DNA from: Mycolicibacter nonchromogenicus
Lineage (GTDB): Bacteria > Actinomycetota > Actinomycetes > Mycobacteriales > Mycobacteriaceae
Direction of reading: 5' to 3'
DNA: 42,906 nucleotides
Assembly: GCF_002101775.1 (NCBI RefSeq)
Contig: NZ_LQPI01000057.1
Coordinates: 1-42,906 of the forward strand
This document shows, piece after piece, positions 9,028 to 16,768 of this stretch (position 1 is its first letter; each line of letters starts with the position of its first letter). Below the pieces are notes generated by a model that searched no databases, was not told the DNA's origin, and saw only the letters and a list, made by a program, of their open reading frames with translations. A program made the translations under genes and the position numbers.

Positions 9028-9513
9028 TCAGGAGGCGACCAGGGCGTCGATCTGATTCAGCGCCGAGGTGGTGCCCTCCTCCACCCCCATGTCCAACACC
9101 TTCTGAAGATCCGCGGCGGAGGCGAACGTACCCACGTAGGTCGCGCGGGTTCCACCGTTGTGCTCAGTGAAGGTGTAGACGTTCCGGGAGGTCGGCATGG
9201 TGGGATCCGGATTGAAGTCCAGATCGGCGAAACCGTCGTCGAAGGTGAAACTCCGCGGCTCGTCGACAGCGATGATCTGCCAATATCCGGCGTACTTCTC
9301 ACCGTCCGGGCCGGTCATGAAGTAGTTCGTGCGACCACCGGGCACAAGATCATGCTGGACCACGGTTGCGGGGAATGTCGGTGGCCCCCAAACCTTTTCC
9401 AGCTGGCGCGGGTCAGCGTAGACCTGCCAGATTCGCTGCACCGGCGCAGCGAACTCGGCGGTGATGGTCAACGTCAAGGCGTCGATGTCGTGGTGTACGT
9501 CGATCACAGGCAT
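9028..9513 (-). CDS. SRPBCC/AHSA1-type ligand-binding protein
   Basis: 161 residues of the START-like/AHSA1 fold, a cavity protein that binds hydrophobic ligands; it is not an enzyme by any visible motif. Seen: EFAAPVQRIWQVYADPRQLEKVWGPP near the N-terminus (typical AHSA1 opening), GPDGEKYAGYWQIIAVDEPRSFTF in the middle, and a C-terminal helix VEEGTTSALNQIDALV. It starts 12 bp after the ArsR stop codon, so the pair is one operon. ArsR-SRPBCC pairs are common in actinobacteria; the ligand sensed here is unknown. Confidence 0.9.
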   Translation of the reverse strand: MPVIDVHHDIDALTLTITAEFAAPVQRIWQVYADPRQLEKVWGPPTFPATVVQHDLVPGGRTNYFMTGPDGEKYAGYWQIIAVDEPRSFTFDDGFADLDFNPDPTMPTSRNVYTFTEHNGGTRATYVGTFASAADLQKVLDMGVEEGTTSALNQIDALVAS

Positions 9514-9525
9514 GGTGCGGCCCCC

Positions 9526-9858
9526 CTAGCTCTCCTCGGACATGATGAGTTCGTCGATACGAGCGATGCGACCGCGCCAAACCTGTTCCAACTCGGCGAG
9601 CATGGACGCCACCGACCGCACCGCGGCGACGTCACCGCAGGCCAACTGCTCACGGCCGCTGCGACGTTTGGTGAGCAGGCCGGATTTCTCCAACACGGCG
9701 ACGTGTTTCTGCACCGCGGCGAAGCTCATCTCGTACTTCACCGCGAGCTCCGAAACCGAGTGCTCGCCGGCCAGGACCCGGCGCATGATGTCACGCCGAG
9801 TCCGGTCGGCAAGTGCGTGGAACAGGGCATCCGCCCTGTCGTCGTCGAGCCCGATCAC
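9526..9858 (-). CDS. ArsR-family winged-helix repressor
   Basis: 110 residues. The winged helix is clear: FHALADRTRRDIMRRVL, then HSVSELAVKYEMSFAAVQKHVAVLEKSGLLTKRRSGRE, which is the recognition helix and wing. No cysteine metal site is visible, so it belongs with the non-metal ArsR regulators paired with SRPBCC proteins. I chose GTG at 9858 because a -10 box (TACGAT) ends six bases before it, the leaderless arrangement usual in mycobacteria; a TTG at 9873 would fall inside the operator. It probably represses itself and the SRPBCC gene through the palindrome that covers its promoter. Confidence 0.92.
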   Translation of the reverse strand: MIGLDDDRADALFHALADRTRRDIMRRVLAGEHSVSELAVKYEMSFAAVQKHVAVLEKSGLLTKRRSGREQLACGDVAAVRSVASMLAELEQVWRGRIARIDELIMSEES

Positions 9859-9864
9859 CCGCCA

Positions 9865-9895
9865 ATCGTACAACCATTTGGTTGTACGATGTCAA
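9865..9895 (-). promoter_or_regulatory. Promoter with perfect operator palindrome, arsR-SRPBCC operon
   Basis: A perfect inverted repeat with 12-base arms (ATCGTACAACCA, TT, TGGTTGTACGAT) spans 9865-9890. Read on the minus strand, a consensus -35 TTGACA lies at 9890-9895 and a -10 TACGAT at 9865-9870, so the palindrome fills the 19-base spacer and the -10. The GTG start at 9858 follows the -10 by six bases. Binding of a dimeric repressor would block RNA polymerase directly; the ArsR protein encoded next is the obvious candidate. Confidence 0.8.
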
Positions 9896-9916
9896 GGGCC
9901 GCCGCCCCGGCTGGGA

Positions 9917-10894
9917 TCAGACCAGCGGGAACCAGTAGTCGAGGGTGTCCTCGACACCGCCCCAGTCGATGCCCATCCAGTCGGTGAAGAAGTCCTCGAT
10001 CCTGCCGAACCCGGCATAGACGAACTCCACGATCGAGTTGAACATGCTCACCCACCAGCCGCTGTCGATCAGTCCGTTGCCCAGGGCGGTCACCCAGGCG
10101 CTGAACTGGTCGATGTCACCGGAGATGTCGATGTTGGTGATCAATCCGTCGGCGGTGGCCGTATGGTCGGCAACCTGCTCGGGGGTGAGCCCCAGATACA
10201 TGACGTGTCCCCAGAACGTCCCGAGGATGGATGTCGAGGTGTAGTCGTCGACGGGGTCACCGGGGAAGCTGTAGACGGTGGTGGTGAACGCGTTGTTCGG
10301 GGTCAGATTGCCGAACAGCAGCGAGGGATCGTTGTCCAGCGACACCTCACCAGTCGAATTGGCCCACACGCCGTCGGGGCTCGACGGGTTGCCGATGAAC
10401 ACGAAGTGCAGCGCCTCGGGGTCCACGCCGTCATCGGCCAGCTGCGCCATTGCGATCGAGCCGGCCGTGGCGCCCTGCGAGTAGCCGAAGATCCACAGTG
10501 GGTTGTCGGCGTCGTAGGCATCCGGATTGGCGGTGAGTTCGGCGTGCACCGCCCGGACGATCTCGGCCGCACCGGCAAAGCTGCTGTAGCCCTGCAGGAA
10601 CAGTTGCGGGGTGGTGAGCACCCGCAGGGGGTCGTCGCAGACGCCGGCACCGATCAAACACACCCCCGCGTCGTCGCCGGGATCAAAACCCAACGGCTGC
10701 AGGAACAGATCGGCCGCGGTTTGGGCGAAGGTCGCCGACGGCGTGGGCAGCATGGTGCCGCCGACGAAGATTGCGGTGTCCGACAGCAGGGTCACGTCCA
10801 GCGCCTGCGCCGCGTGGGCGACGGGCGTTCCGGCGACTCCGGCCGCGATCATGCTCGCGGCTGCCAGCGGCGCCAGAGCTTTCTTGGGGTTCAT
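9917..10894 (-). CDS. Secreted PE-PPE-domain serine hydrolase (cutinase-like fold)
   Basis: 325 residues from ATG 10894, which has GGGAG six bases upstream. A signal peptide (about 30 residues, ending GTPVAHAAQA) precedes a PE-PPE domain, an alpha/beta hydrolase fold known for esterase activity. The nucleophile elbow is GYSQG with Ser139; the segment after it (ATAGSIAMAQLADDGVDPEALHFVFIGNP) is characteristic. There is no PE or PPE N-terminal domain, so it is exported by Sec rather than ESX. The C-terminus (IEDFFTDWMGIDWGGVEDTLDYW) is nearly shared with the gene at 16769-17737, a clear paralogue in opposite orientation. Confidence 0.92.
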   Translation of the reverse strand: MNPKKALAPLAAASMIAAGVAGTPVAHAAQALDVTLLSDTAIFVGGTMLPTPSATFAQTAADLFLQPLGFDPGDDAGVCLIGAGVCDDPLRVLTTPQLFLQGYSSFAGAAEIVRAVHAELTANPDAYDADNPLWIFGYSQGATAGSIAMAQLADDGVDPEALHFVFIGNPSSPDGVWANSTGEVSLDNDPSLLFGNLTPNNAFTTTVYSFPGDPVDDYTSTSILGTFWGHVMYLGLTPEQVADHTATADGLITNIDISGDIDQFSAWVTALGNGLIDSGWWVSMFNSIVEFVYAGFGRIEDFFTDWMGIDWGGVEDTLDYWFPLV

Positions 10895-11016
10895 CCGCAC
10901 TCCCTGAGACACCTAGAAAAATCCTCAAAAAACGCATGAAAAACAGCCGTGGCGATCATGGCAGCATCGCGCCTGGTCGTCAACGCTGCGCGTGCGAATC
11001 AGCGGGGCGGGGCGCC

Positions 11017-12225
11017 TCAGGCCGGACGGAGTCGGACCGGCAGATACTGATGACGGCGAATGATGTTGTTGATCGCCCAGGTCGGCTCGCCGGTCACCTC
11101 GATGCGATCGACCTGTTCGGTCAGGGCCCTGAGCAGCGCCGTGGCCTCCAGTCGCGCCAAGCCCTGGCCGGCACACGCATGCGCGCCGTTGCCGAACGCG
11201 ATGTGCCGCCCGGCGTCGTTGCGAATGTCGAACACATCCGGTCTTCGCCATTCCCGCTCGTCGCGGTTGGCCGAGGCATAGATCACCAGGACCCGGGCGC
11301 CCGCCGGAATGGCCACGCCGGCGATCTGGTGGCTTCGGGCCGCTTTTCGAGTGAAGGCCCGCAACGGTGATTCGAAGCGCATAACCTCGTTGACCGCGTT
11401 GGGAATCAACGATGGGTCGGCTTTGAGCAGAGCCCACTGTTCGGGGTGGGTGGCAAAGAGTTGCACCGCACTGGAGATTGCGCTGATCGTGGTGTCCAGC
11501 GACGGCGCGAGGTAGTCGACCAGCAGTGGGGGCACCTCATCAAAGCTCAGTGTGCCGTCATCCACCGCTTTGAGGAGGTCGTCAGCCATGCTGCCCGGCA
11601 GCACGTCCCGACTGCGGGCGATCCGGCGTGCGAAGCGCAGCATCTGCAGGCTGCGCGGAATCGCCTTGGCGCCGTGCCAGTTAAGCGGCCCGAGCACATC
11701 GAAGGTAGCTGCAGCCCAGTCCAACAGATGTTCGCGTTGGTCGGTGGGCCAGCCCACCAGGTCGGGCACGAAGGCCAACGGCAGGGCGGTGGCCAGATCG
11801 GCGACCGCGTCGATGCTGCCGCGTCTCACGGCATCCTCGACGATGCACTGCGCCCGCTGGTCGACGCTGTCACTGAGGGCACGCAGTGCGCGGGGCATCA
11901 TCCGATGGGCAAGAAGTTTGCGGCGCCGGTCATGCTCAGCGCCGTCGCTGCTCAGGGTGGTACCGCCGGAGAGCCGGTTGGCGGGCGTATTGGCCGCAAC
12001 GCCGTGGCCCGACAGGTAGAGGGCGTCGTTGCGCAGGACTGCCTTGCATTGGGCATATCGGGGCAGGGCATAGAGCCGGTGCCGCGCCAGCCAGACCACC
12101 GGGCCGAGATCGCGCAGCGCCCGGTAATGCGGGTACGGGTCCACGATCGCCGACCGACTGTAGATGCTTCGCCGATACACCGGGACATCGGTGCGCCGAG
12201 CGAGCACGGTCCGTTTCCTACTCAT
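11017..12225 (-). CDS. Cytochrome P450
   Basis: 402 residues, normal for a soluble bacterial P450. Seen: C-helix region GAEHDRRRKLLAHRM, I-helix YLAPSLDTTISAI (the usual AGxDT is here APSLDT), K-helix ExxR in NEVMRFESPLRAF, and the heme loop FGNGAHACAGQGLARLE with Cys351 as axial ligand. Last gene of a four-gene minus-strand operon; its start overlaps the end of the flavin hydroxylase by 8 bp, so the two are translationally coupled. It probably hydroxylates the same substrate or one nearby in the pathway; the substrate is not known. Confidence 0.95.
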   Translation of the reverse strand: MSRKRTVLARRTDVPVYRRSIYSRSAIVDPYPHYRALRDLGPVVWLARHRLYALPRYAQCKAVLRNDALYLSGHGVAANTPANRLSGGTTLSSDGAEHDRRRKLLAHRMMPRALRALSDSVDQRAQCIVEDAVRRGSIDAVADLATALPLAFVPDLVGWPTDQREHLLDWAAATFDVLGPLNWHGAKAIPRSLQMLRFARRIARSRDVLPGSMADDLLKAVDDGTLSFDEVPPLLVDYLAPSLDTTISAISSAVQLFATHPEQWALLKADPSLIPNAVNEVMRFESPLRAFTRKAARSHQIAGVAIPAGARVLVIYASANRDEREWRRPDVFDIRNDAGRHIAFGNGAHACAGQGLARLEATALLRALTEQVDRIEVTGEPTWAINNIIRRHQYLPVRLRPA

Positions 12226-13756
12226 GCGCTTCGCGTTCGCCGGAGTGCACGAACGTCGGCAGGGCGTGGCACAGCGCCGACAGATCGCGGCCGGCCACCA
12301 TGACGGTGCCGTCGGGGCGCACCACCGCGCCGGTCACGCGGTGGTGACCCAACCAGCTGGCCAGCTCCTCACCCGTTACGGCGAGCACGCTCTGCGCGCC
12401 CCGATCCTCGACTATGCGTTGAAGATCCGGGGTCAGCGGCTGTGTGGTCAGCACCCCGAATCCCCGCCCCAGCTCATCGTCGAGGCGCCGGCCGGTGGCA
12501 AGAACCGGATTGGGGCACAGCCGCCCGGCGAGACGGCGGGTGCGCGCGGTCCGCCGCACCATCGCCGAGGCGCGCAGCGGTGGGGTCGTCGAGTCGGTGA
12601 TCTTCTCGCGCAGCCCGGGCAGCAGATGCACCCTTGGCACCACCAGTCGCCGCACCAGGGTGCCGAATTCGCCGCCGGCGGTCATGGCCCGTCCGACGTT
12701 GAGTGCCAGCGAGATCATCTGCCTCGTGTGGCGGGAGCGTTCGGTTTCGTAGCTGTCCAGCACGCTCGCCGGCAGACCTGCGCGGTGATGTCCGGCGATC
12801 TTCCAAGCCAGGTTCATCGCATCGCGCAGTCCGGCACCCATCCCCTGACCGATGAACGGCGGGGTCAGATGCGCGGCGTCGCCGAGCAGAAACACCCGCC
12901 CCGATCTCCACCGATCGGCGATCTGGGCGCGGAAGGTGTATTCAGCGACCCGCAGCAGCTGCAGATCGGCATCGGCGATACCTCGCGTCCATGGCTCGAT
13001 CAACGGCCGCAACTGGGCCAGCGTGGAGTAGTCGTCCACCGATTCCTGGTGCGCCAGTGCGAATTCCCAGCGATACCGGTTGGGGCCGATCCGCATATAG
13101 GTGCCGGCGCGCCGGCTGTCGCAGACCTGGTGCACCCCTTCCCACTGGTGCAGGTCGGCCGTGCAGGCGATGTCGAGCACCAGCCAACGCTGATCGAACC
13201 GCAGGCTGCGCATGGTCGCCCCGATCGCCGCGCGCACGGTGCTGTTAGCGCCGTCGCAGCCCAACACGTAATCGGCGGTGATGCGCGATTCACCGCCCGT
13301 CACCCGATCGCGAACGTGCAGTTCGACACCGTCGGCTTCCTCGGTGACGGCGAATACCTCGGTGTCACCACGCAACCGGACGTTCGGCAGGCGAGTCAGG
13401 TTGTCCCGCAGCAGCTTTTCCAACTCGGGCTGGTCGAACATGTTGGCGGCCGGAAAGCCGTTGCGGGTCGGTGTGGTGTCGCGGCTGAACTCGGCCAGCA
13501 CACAGTGGTGGCGATCGACCAGTCGCAGCCCCTTGGCCGGCCGGGTGATGGCGGCGAAGGCGTCAGCGACGCCGAGGCGCGCCAGGATGCGGTAGACCTC
13601 GTCGTCGAGGTGCACGGCCCGGGGCTGCGGGTAGACCTGCGGCCAGCGGTCGAGCACCAGGGTTTCTAAGCCGTACTGCCCCAGCAGGGTGGCGGCGGTG
13701 ATCCCGGTGGGTCCGCCGCCCACGACCGCGACCGACACGTGTTCGCCAGGCGTCAT
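12218..13756 (-). CDS. FAD-dependent aromatic monooxygenase (MhpA-like)
   Basis: 512 residues of the PheA/MhpA-type flavin hydroxylase family, which adds oxygen ortho to a phenolic hydroxyl using NAD(P)H. Seen: Rossmann GxGxxG variant VVGGGPTGITAATLLGQYG at residue 10, PQPRAVHLDDE, the DG motif LGCDGANSTVR, and the second FAD motif VFLLGDAAHLTPPFIGQGMGAGLRDAMNLAWK. Closest in pattern to 3-(3-hydroxyphenyl)propionate hydroxylases. Starts 13 bp after the FAH-family gene. In context it would make the catechol-type substrate of the extradiol dioxygenase in the same operon (inference). Confidence 0.93.
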   Translation of the reverse strand: MTPGEHVSVAVVGGGPTGITAATLLGQYGLETLVLDRWPQVYPQPRAVHLDDEVYRILARLGVADAFAAITRPAKGLRLVDRHHCVLAEFSRDTTPTRNGFPAANMFDQPELEKLLRDNLTRLPNVRLRGDTEVFAVTEEADGVELHVRDRVTGGESRITADYVLGCDGANSTVRAAIGATMRSLRFDQRWLVLDIACTADLHQWEGVHQVCDSRRAGTYMRIGPNRYRWEFALAHQESVDDYSTLAQLRPLIEPWTRGIADADLQLLRVAEYTFRAQIADRWRSGRVFLLGDAAHLTPPFIGQGMGAGLRDAMNLAWKIAGHHRAGLPASVLDSYETERSRHTRQMISLALNVGRAMTAGGEFGTLVRRLVVPRVHLLPGLREKITDSTTPPLRASAMVRRTARTRRLAGRLCPNPVLATGRRLDDELGRGFGVLTTQPLTPDLQRIVEDRGAQSVLAVTGEELASWLGHHRVTGAVVRPDGTVMVAGRDLSALCHALPTFVHSGEREAHE

Positions 13757-13769
13757 CGCAGTCCGCGGG

Positions 13770-14708
13770 TCATGCGTGCCGAACCGTCAGGCGCTGGGTG
13801 CCCAGGTCCACGGCGCCGTCGTCGGTGGCCACCGAGGCTTCGACGACGTCGCCGTGCTGCAGGTACTTCGGGTTCTTGGCCTGCCGGGCGAAGAAGGCCT
13901 TCCATTTGAGGGCCGGGGGCAACAGGTTGCCGATCAACTCGATCGGCTTGGGGGGTGCACTGAGCGCGGTGCCCACCGGCGTTCCGGTCAGGATGAGATC
14001 GCCGGGGGCCAGCTGCTGAAAACGGGTCAGCGCCTGCAGTGCCTGTAGGGGGCGATACAGCATGTCACCTTCCACCAGCCCGTTCTGGCGCTCTTCACCG
14101 TTGACGCTCAGCCGCAACCGCAGATCGCCGAAGCGCGCCAGCTCGGAAGCGTCGACGAGCACCAATGCCGGGCCCACGGGCGTGAAACTCGGATAGGACT
14201 TGGCCTCGTAGAACTGGGTCTGCGGCAGCTGGATGTCGCGGGCAGAGACGTCGTTGGTGACGGTCAGCCCCACCACGTAGTCGGCGAGGTTGGTATCGGT
14301 GATCGTGGTGCCGACCGGGACGTCGCGGCCGATGACCAGTCCGATCTCAACTTCGTAGTCCAGCAGTTTCACGTGTGGCGGGCGGATGATCTGGCCGTAC
14401 GGATCGCTCAGTGAGGCAGAGGATTTGCGGAAGAACGTCAGCGGGACGGTTTTGGGATCCATGCCGGCGTCGATGACGTGCGATTCGAAGTTGGTCATCT
14501 GGGCCACGACTCGGCACGGTGCGGTCACCGGCGCCACCAGCTTCAGCTCCTCGACGGCGACGGTGCCTTCGGTGGCGGCGGCCGCATCGATGGCGGCCCG
14601 GTCGGCGAGCAGCTCGGCGGTGGTCGTCGCCGCGGTGGCGATCTTGGCAGCGCCCGTGGGCGTGCGCACCCACCAGGCGTCGGAGGTCCGCAGTACGGAA
14701 GTCGTCAT
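13770..14708 (-). CDS. Fumarylacetoacetate hydrolase-family protein
   Basis: 312 residues with the FAH fold: the metal-binding acidic residues are in LLDYEVEIGLVIGRDVP and VTNDVSARDIQ, followed by KSYPSFTPVGPALV and LTPGD-type motif LAPGDLILTGTPVG. Members hydrolyse or decarboxylate ring-cleavage products (for example hydratases and fumarylpyruvate hydrolases). The ATG overlaps the stop of the dioxygenase-like gene (ATGA at 14705-14708), so they are coupled. An in-frame extension upstream to 14852 lies inside that gene and is Arg-rich shadow. Role inferred: processing of the meta-cleavage product. Confidence 0.92.
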   Translation of the reverse strand: MTTSVLRTSDAWWVRTPTGAAKIATAATTTAELLADRAAIDAAAATEGTVAVEELKLVAPVTAPCRVVAQMTNFESHVIDAGMDPKTVPLTFFRKSSASLSDPYGQIIRPPHVKLLDYEVEIGLVIGRDVPVGTTITDTNLADYVVGLTVTNDVSARDIQLPQTQFYEAKSYPSFTPVGPALVLVDASELARFGDLRLRLSVNGEERQNGLVEGDMLYRPLQALQALTRFQQLAPGDLILTGTPVGTALSAPPKPIELIGNLLPPALKWKAFFARQAKNPKYLQHGDVVEASVATDDGAVDLGTQRLTVRHA

Positions 14709-15856
14709 GACACAGCCACTTTCAGTAGTCCGATGAGGCGCTTGAGGTCGAACTCGTTGTCGTGCCGCAGCGCGGTGATCATGGCGGCCGCCTGACGGCC
14801 CGCCGCGCGGGGGCTCGCGTCGAGAAAGTCTTTGGTGGCCGGTGGCCCCCATTGGGCAAGTCCGGATGCGGTGAACGGTGCCCAGCCCGGTTCGACGGTG
14901 TTGTCGAAGACGTCGCCGTCGGCGTAGTGCTCCACCAAGAAACCGTCGGGGTCGCGCCAGTAGTCGAAGATCTGGCTGCCCTGGATGTGTCGCCCGATGC
15001 CCCAGGAGCGGAAGTAGCCACGCTCGTGCAGATATTCACCGCCGGCGGCCAATGCGTCTAAGTCGGCGACTTCGTAGGCCGAGTGCACGTATCGGTTCAC
15101 CGGGCCCAGCGCCAGGGCCAGGGTGTGGTGGTCGGTGGGCACGGTGCCGCGGTCACAGCGGATGAAACTCATGGCCGGGCCACGATCGCGTTGCCCGGGA
15201 AAGTAGAGGAAGTCGCTGACGATCATGCCCAGGGTGTCCAGGTACCAGTTCAGCGTCTGCAGGTAGGTGGTGGACTGCAGAACGACGTGGCCCAGGCGCT
15301 GCACGCGGGCCGGCACCCGCAGCGGCCGTACTCCGGCGTTGACCCGGGGCTCGGCGCCCCCGACGTTGGCAAGCTGCGGCGTCTGACAGGGCTGTGCGGG
15401 CAGGACATGCATGCCGGCGACCACTTTGACCGCGGTCCCGCTGGGGTCGGTCAGTTGCACGGCCACACCGCCGATCGATTCGGGCAGCCGCCGCAGCGGG
15501 ACACCGGCTTTGTCGGCCAGCCGCGCGACGTCGGCCTCGTCGGCGGCACGCAGCGCATACCCGGCAAAGCGGGTACGCGGGCCGCGCCGCAGAAACACGC
15601 ACGGCGCCCCGGGGTGGGTGCCGCGCAGCTGCACCTGCACCGGGTCGCTGTAGGCGACACCGAAGCCGAAGGCCCGGGCAAACGCCTCGGCGCGAACCAG
15701 ATCGGGTTTGTCGAATTCCAGCCAGGCGATGTCGACCACCCGGATGAGCGGGTCCCTGGCGCGGCCGGGGTGCTCGCCGCGAACCGCGCCGTGTTCGCTG
15801 TGCAGATCTTTGTGCCCATCGGCCAATGACTGGCCTGTCTTCGGCACGCGCACCAC
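14705..15856 (-). CDS. Two-domain VOC protein, extradiol dioxygenase-like
   Basis: 383 residues with two vicinal-oxygen-chelate domains (about 40-150 and 185-320). The second domain carries the expected metal triad: His in RLGHVVLQS, His in TDHHTLALAL and Glu in FLVEHYADGD; the Tyr and His seen in type I extradiol dioxygenases (YVHSAYEV, RHIQGSQIFDYWRDPDG) are also present, so it is probably active. It would open a catechol ring between carbons 2 and 3. GTG start at 15856 with GGAGGG upstream; first gene of the operon VOC-FAH-flavin hydroxylase-P450. A C-terminal extension of about 60 residues ends in a helix. Confidence 0.9.
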   Translation of the reverse strand: MVRVPKTGQSLADGHKDLHSEHGAVRGEHPGRARDPLIRVVDIAWLEFDKPDLVRAEAFARAFGFGVAYSDPVQVQLRGTHPGAPCVFLRRGPRTRFAGYALRAADEADVARLADKAGVPLRRLPESIGGVAVQLTDPSGTAVKVVAGMHVLPAQPCQTPQLANVGGAEPRVNAGVRPLRVPARVQRLGHVVLQSTTYLQTLNWYLDTLGMIVSDFLYFPGQRDRGPAMSFIRCDRGTVPTDHHTLALALGPVNRYVHSAYEVADLDALAAGGEYLHERGYFRSWGIGRHIQGSQIFDYWRDPDGFLVEHYADGDVFDNTVEPGWAPFTASGLAQWGPPATKDFLDASPRAAGRQAAAMITALRHDNEFDLKRLIGLLKVAVS

Positions 15857-15872
15857 CGCCCTCCGGCTGAAC

Positions 15873-15929
15873 TGACGAAATCGTCACATACGACCAAAGC
15901 TTCAGTCAAATGGATTGACGAAATCCTCA
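15873..15929. promoter_or_regulatory. Paired operators in the TetR/catabolic-operon divergent promoter
   Basis: The palindrome TGACGAAATCGTCA (15873-15886) recurs 43 bp away as TGACGAAATCCTCA (15916-15929), 13 of 14 bases the same. The first copy lies on the side of the catabolic operon, overlapping where its -10 should be (TTGACT, minus strand, at 15904-15909 is a plausible -35). The second overlaps a further inverted repeat GTCAA-5-TTGAC (15905-15919). A -10 GATAAT at 15944-15949 is 8 bases before the TetR ATG. The divergent TetR protein is the likely ligand-responsive binder of both copies. Confidence 0.6.
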
Positions 15930-15957
15930 ATACTGAACCAGCTGATAATCTGCAGGC

Positions 15958-16650
15958 ATGAATGCGCCCGAGCGCGACGTCGACCCGGCTGCGGCCGGTC
16001 CGGTCAACAGGCTCGAACGGCGCAAGCTTCGGACCCGCAATGCACTGATCCGCGCAGCCCAGGGCTTCATCGCCGACGGCAGGCTGGCCGTGCCCATCCT
16101 GGAGATCACCCAGGCCGCCGACGTCGGCATGGGCTCCTTCTACAACCATTTCGACAGCAAAGAGGAGCTGTTCGCTGCCGCGGTGACCGACGCCCTGGAC
16201 AGCATCGGCGCCCTGCTCGACACCTGCACCGCCGACATCCCGGACCCCGCCGAGGCCTTCGCCGCCAACTATCGGCTCAGCGGCCGACTGTTTCGCCTGC
16301 GCCCGCAGGAGGCCGCACTGCTGCTGGCCAACAGCAGCACCATGATCCTGTCCGAACGCGGCCTGTCGCCCCGGGCATTGCGCGATATCACCGCGGCGAT
16401 CGAGCAGGGCCGTTTCACCATCGCCGATCCCGAACTGGGGCTGGCCATCGCCGGGGGCGTGTTCGTCGGGTTGGGGACGCTGTTGAGCCAGCGGCCCGAC
16501 CGCGAGCCCGAAGCCACCGTCGACGAAGCCACCGAGCACGTGCTGACGGCCTTCGGATTGAGTCACGCCGAAGCCCGCGAGATCTGCAGTCGGCCGCTGC
16601 CCGACTTGTCGCCGCTGCACGATTCGCCGGCAGCCGAGCCGGAGCACTGA
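15958..16650 (+). CDS. TetR-family transcriptional regulator
   Basis: 230 residues. The N-terminal helix-turn-helix is clear: RRKLRTRNALIRAAQGFIADG, then VPILEITQAADVGMGSFYNHFDSKEELF, the usual TetR signature. The C-terminal ligand domain is of no recognised subtype and ends in an acidic, Pro-rich tail. It is divergent from the VOC-FAH-hydroxylase-P450 operon with 101 bp between starts, and that gap holds two near-identical palindromes; it is therefore probably the repressor of this operon and of itself. The ATG lies 8 bases after a GATAAT -10 and lacks a ribosome site, suggesting a leaderless message. Confidence 0.93.
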   Translation: MNAPERDVDPAAAGPVNRLERRKLRTRNALIRAAQGFIADGRLAVPILEITQAADVGMGSFYNHFDSKEELFAAAVTDALDSIGALLDTCTADIPDPAEAFAANYRLSGRLFRLRPQEAALLLANSSTMILSERGLSPRALRDITAAIEQGRFTIADPELGLAIAGGVFVGLGTLLSQRPDREPEATVDEATEHVLTAFGLSHAEAREICSRPLPDLSPLHDSPAAEPEH

Positions 16651-16768
16651 CGCAGGCCGCCCATTGACTTCGGCAGCGAGCCCCTGCGAGGATCGCTCTC
16701 AGGTTTCCCTTTGGATTTGCTCGTCTGATTATTAGCTGTTGGGCCAGTTTGTGGAAGGACGCCCGGTG

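Noticed and set aside
7702..9987. A plus-strand open frame of 761 codons opposite the acyl-CoA dehydrogenase and SRPBCC genes
   Set aside because: Runs across three real genes and their promoter; composition is that of a shadow.
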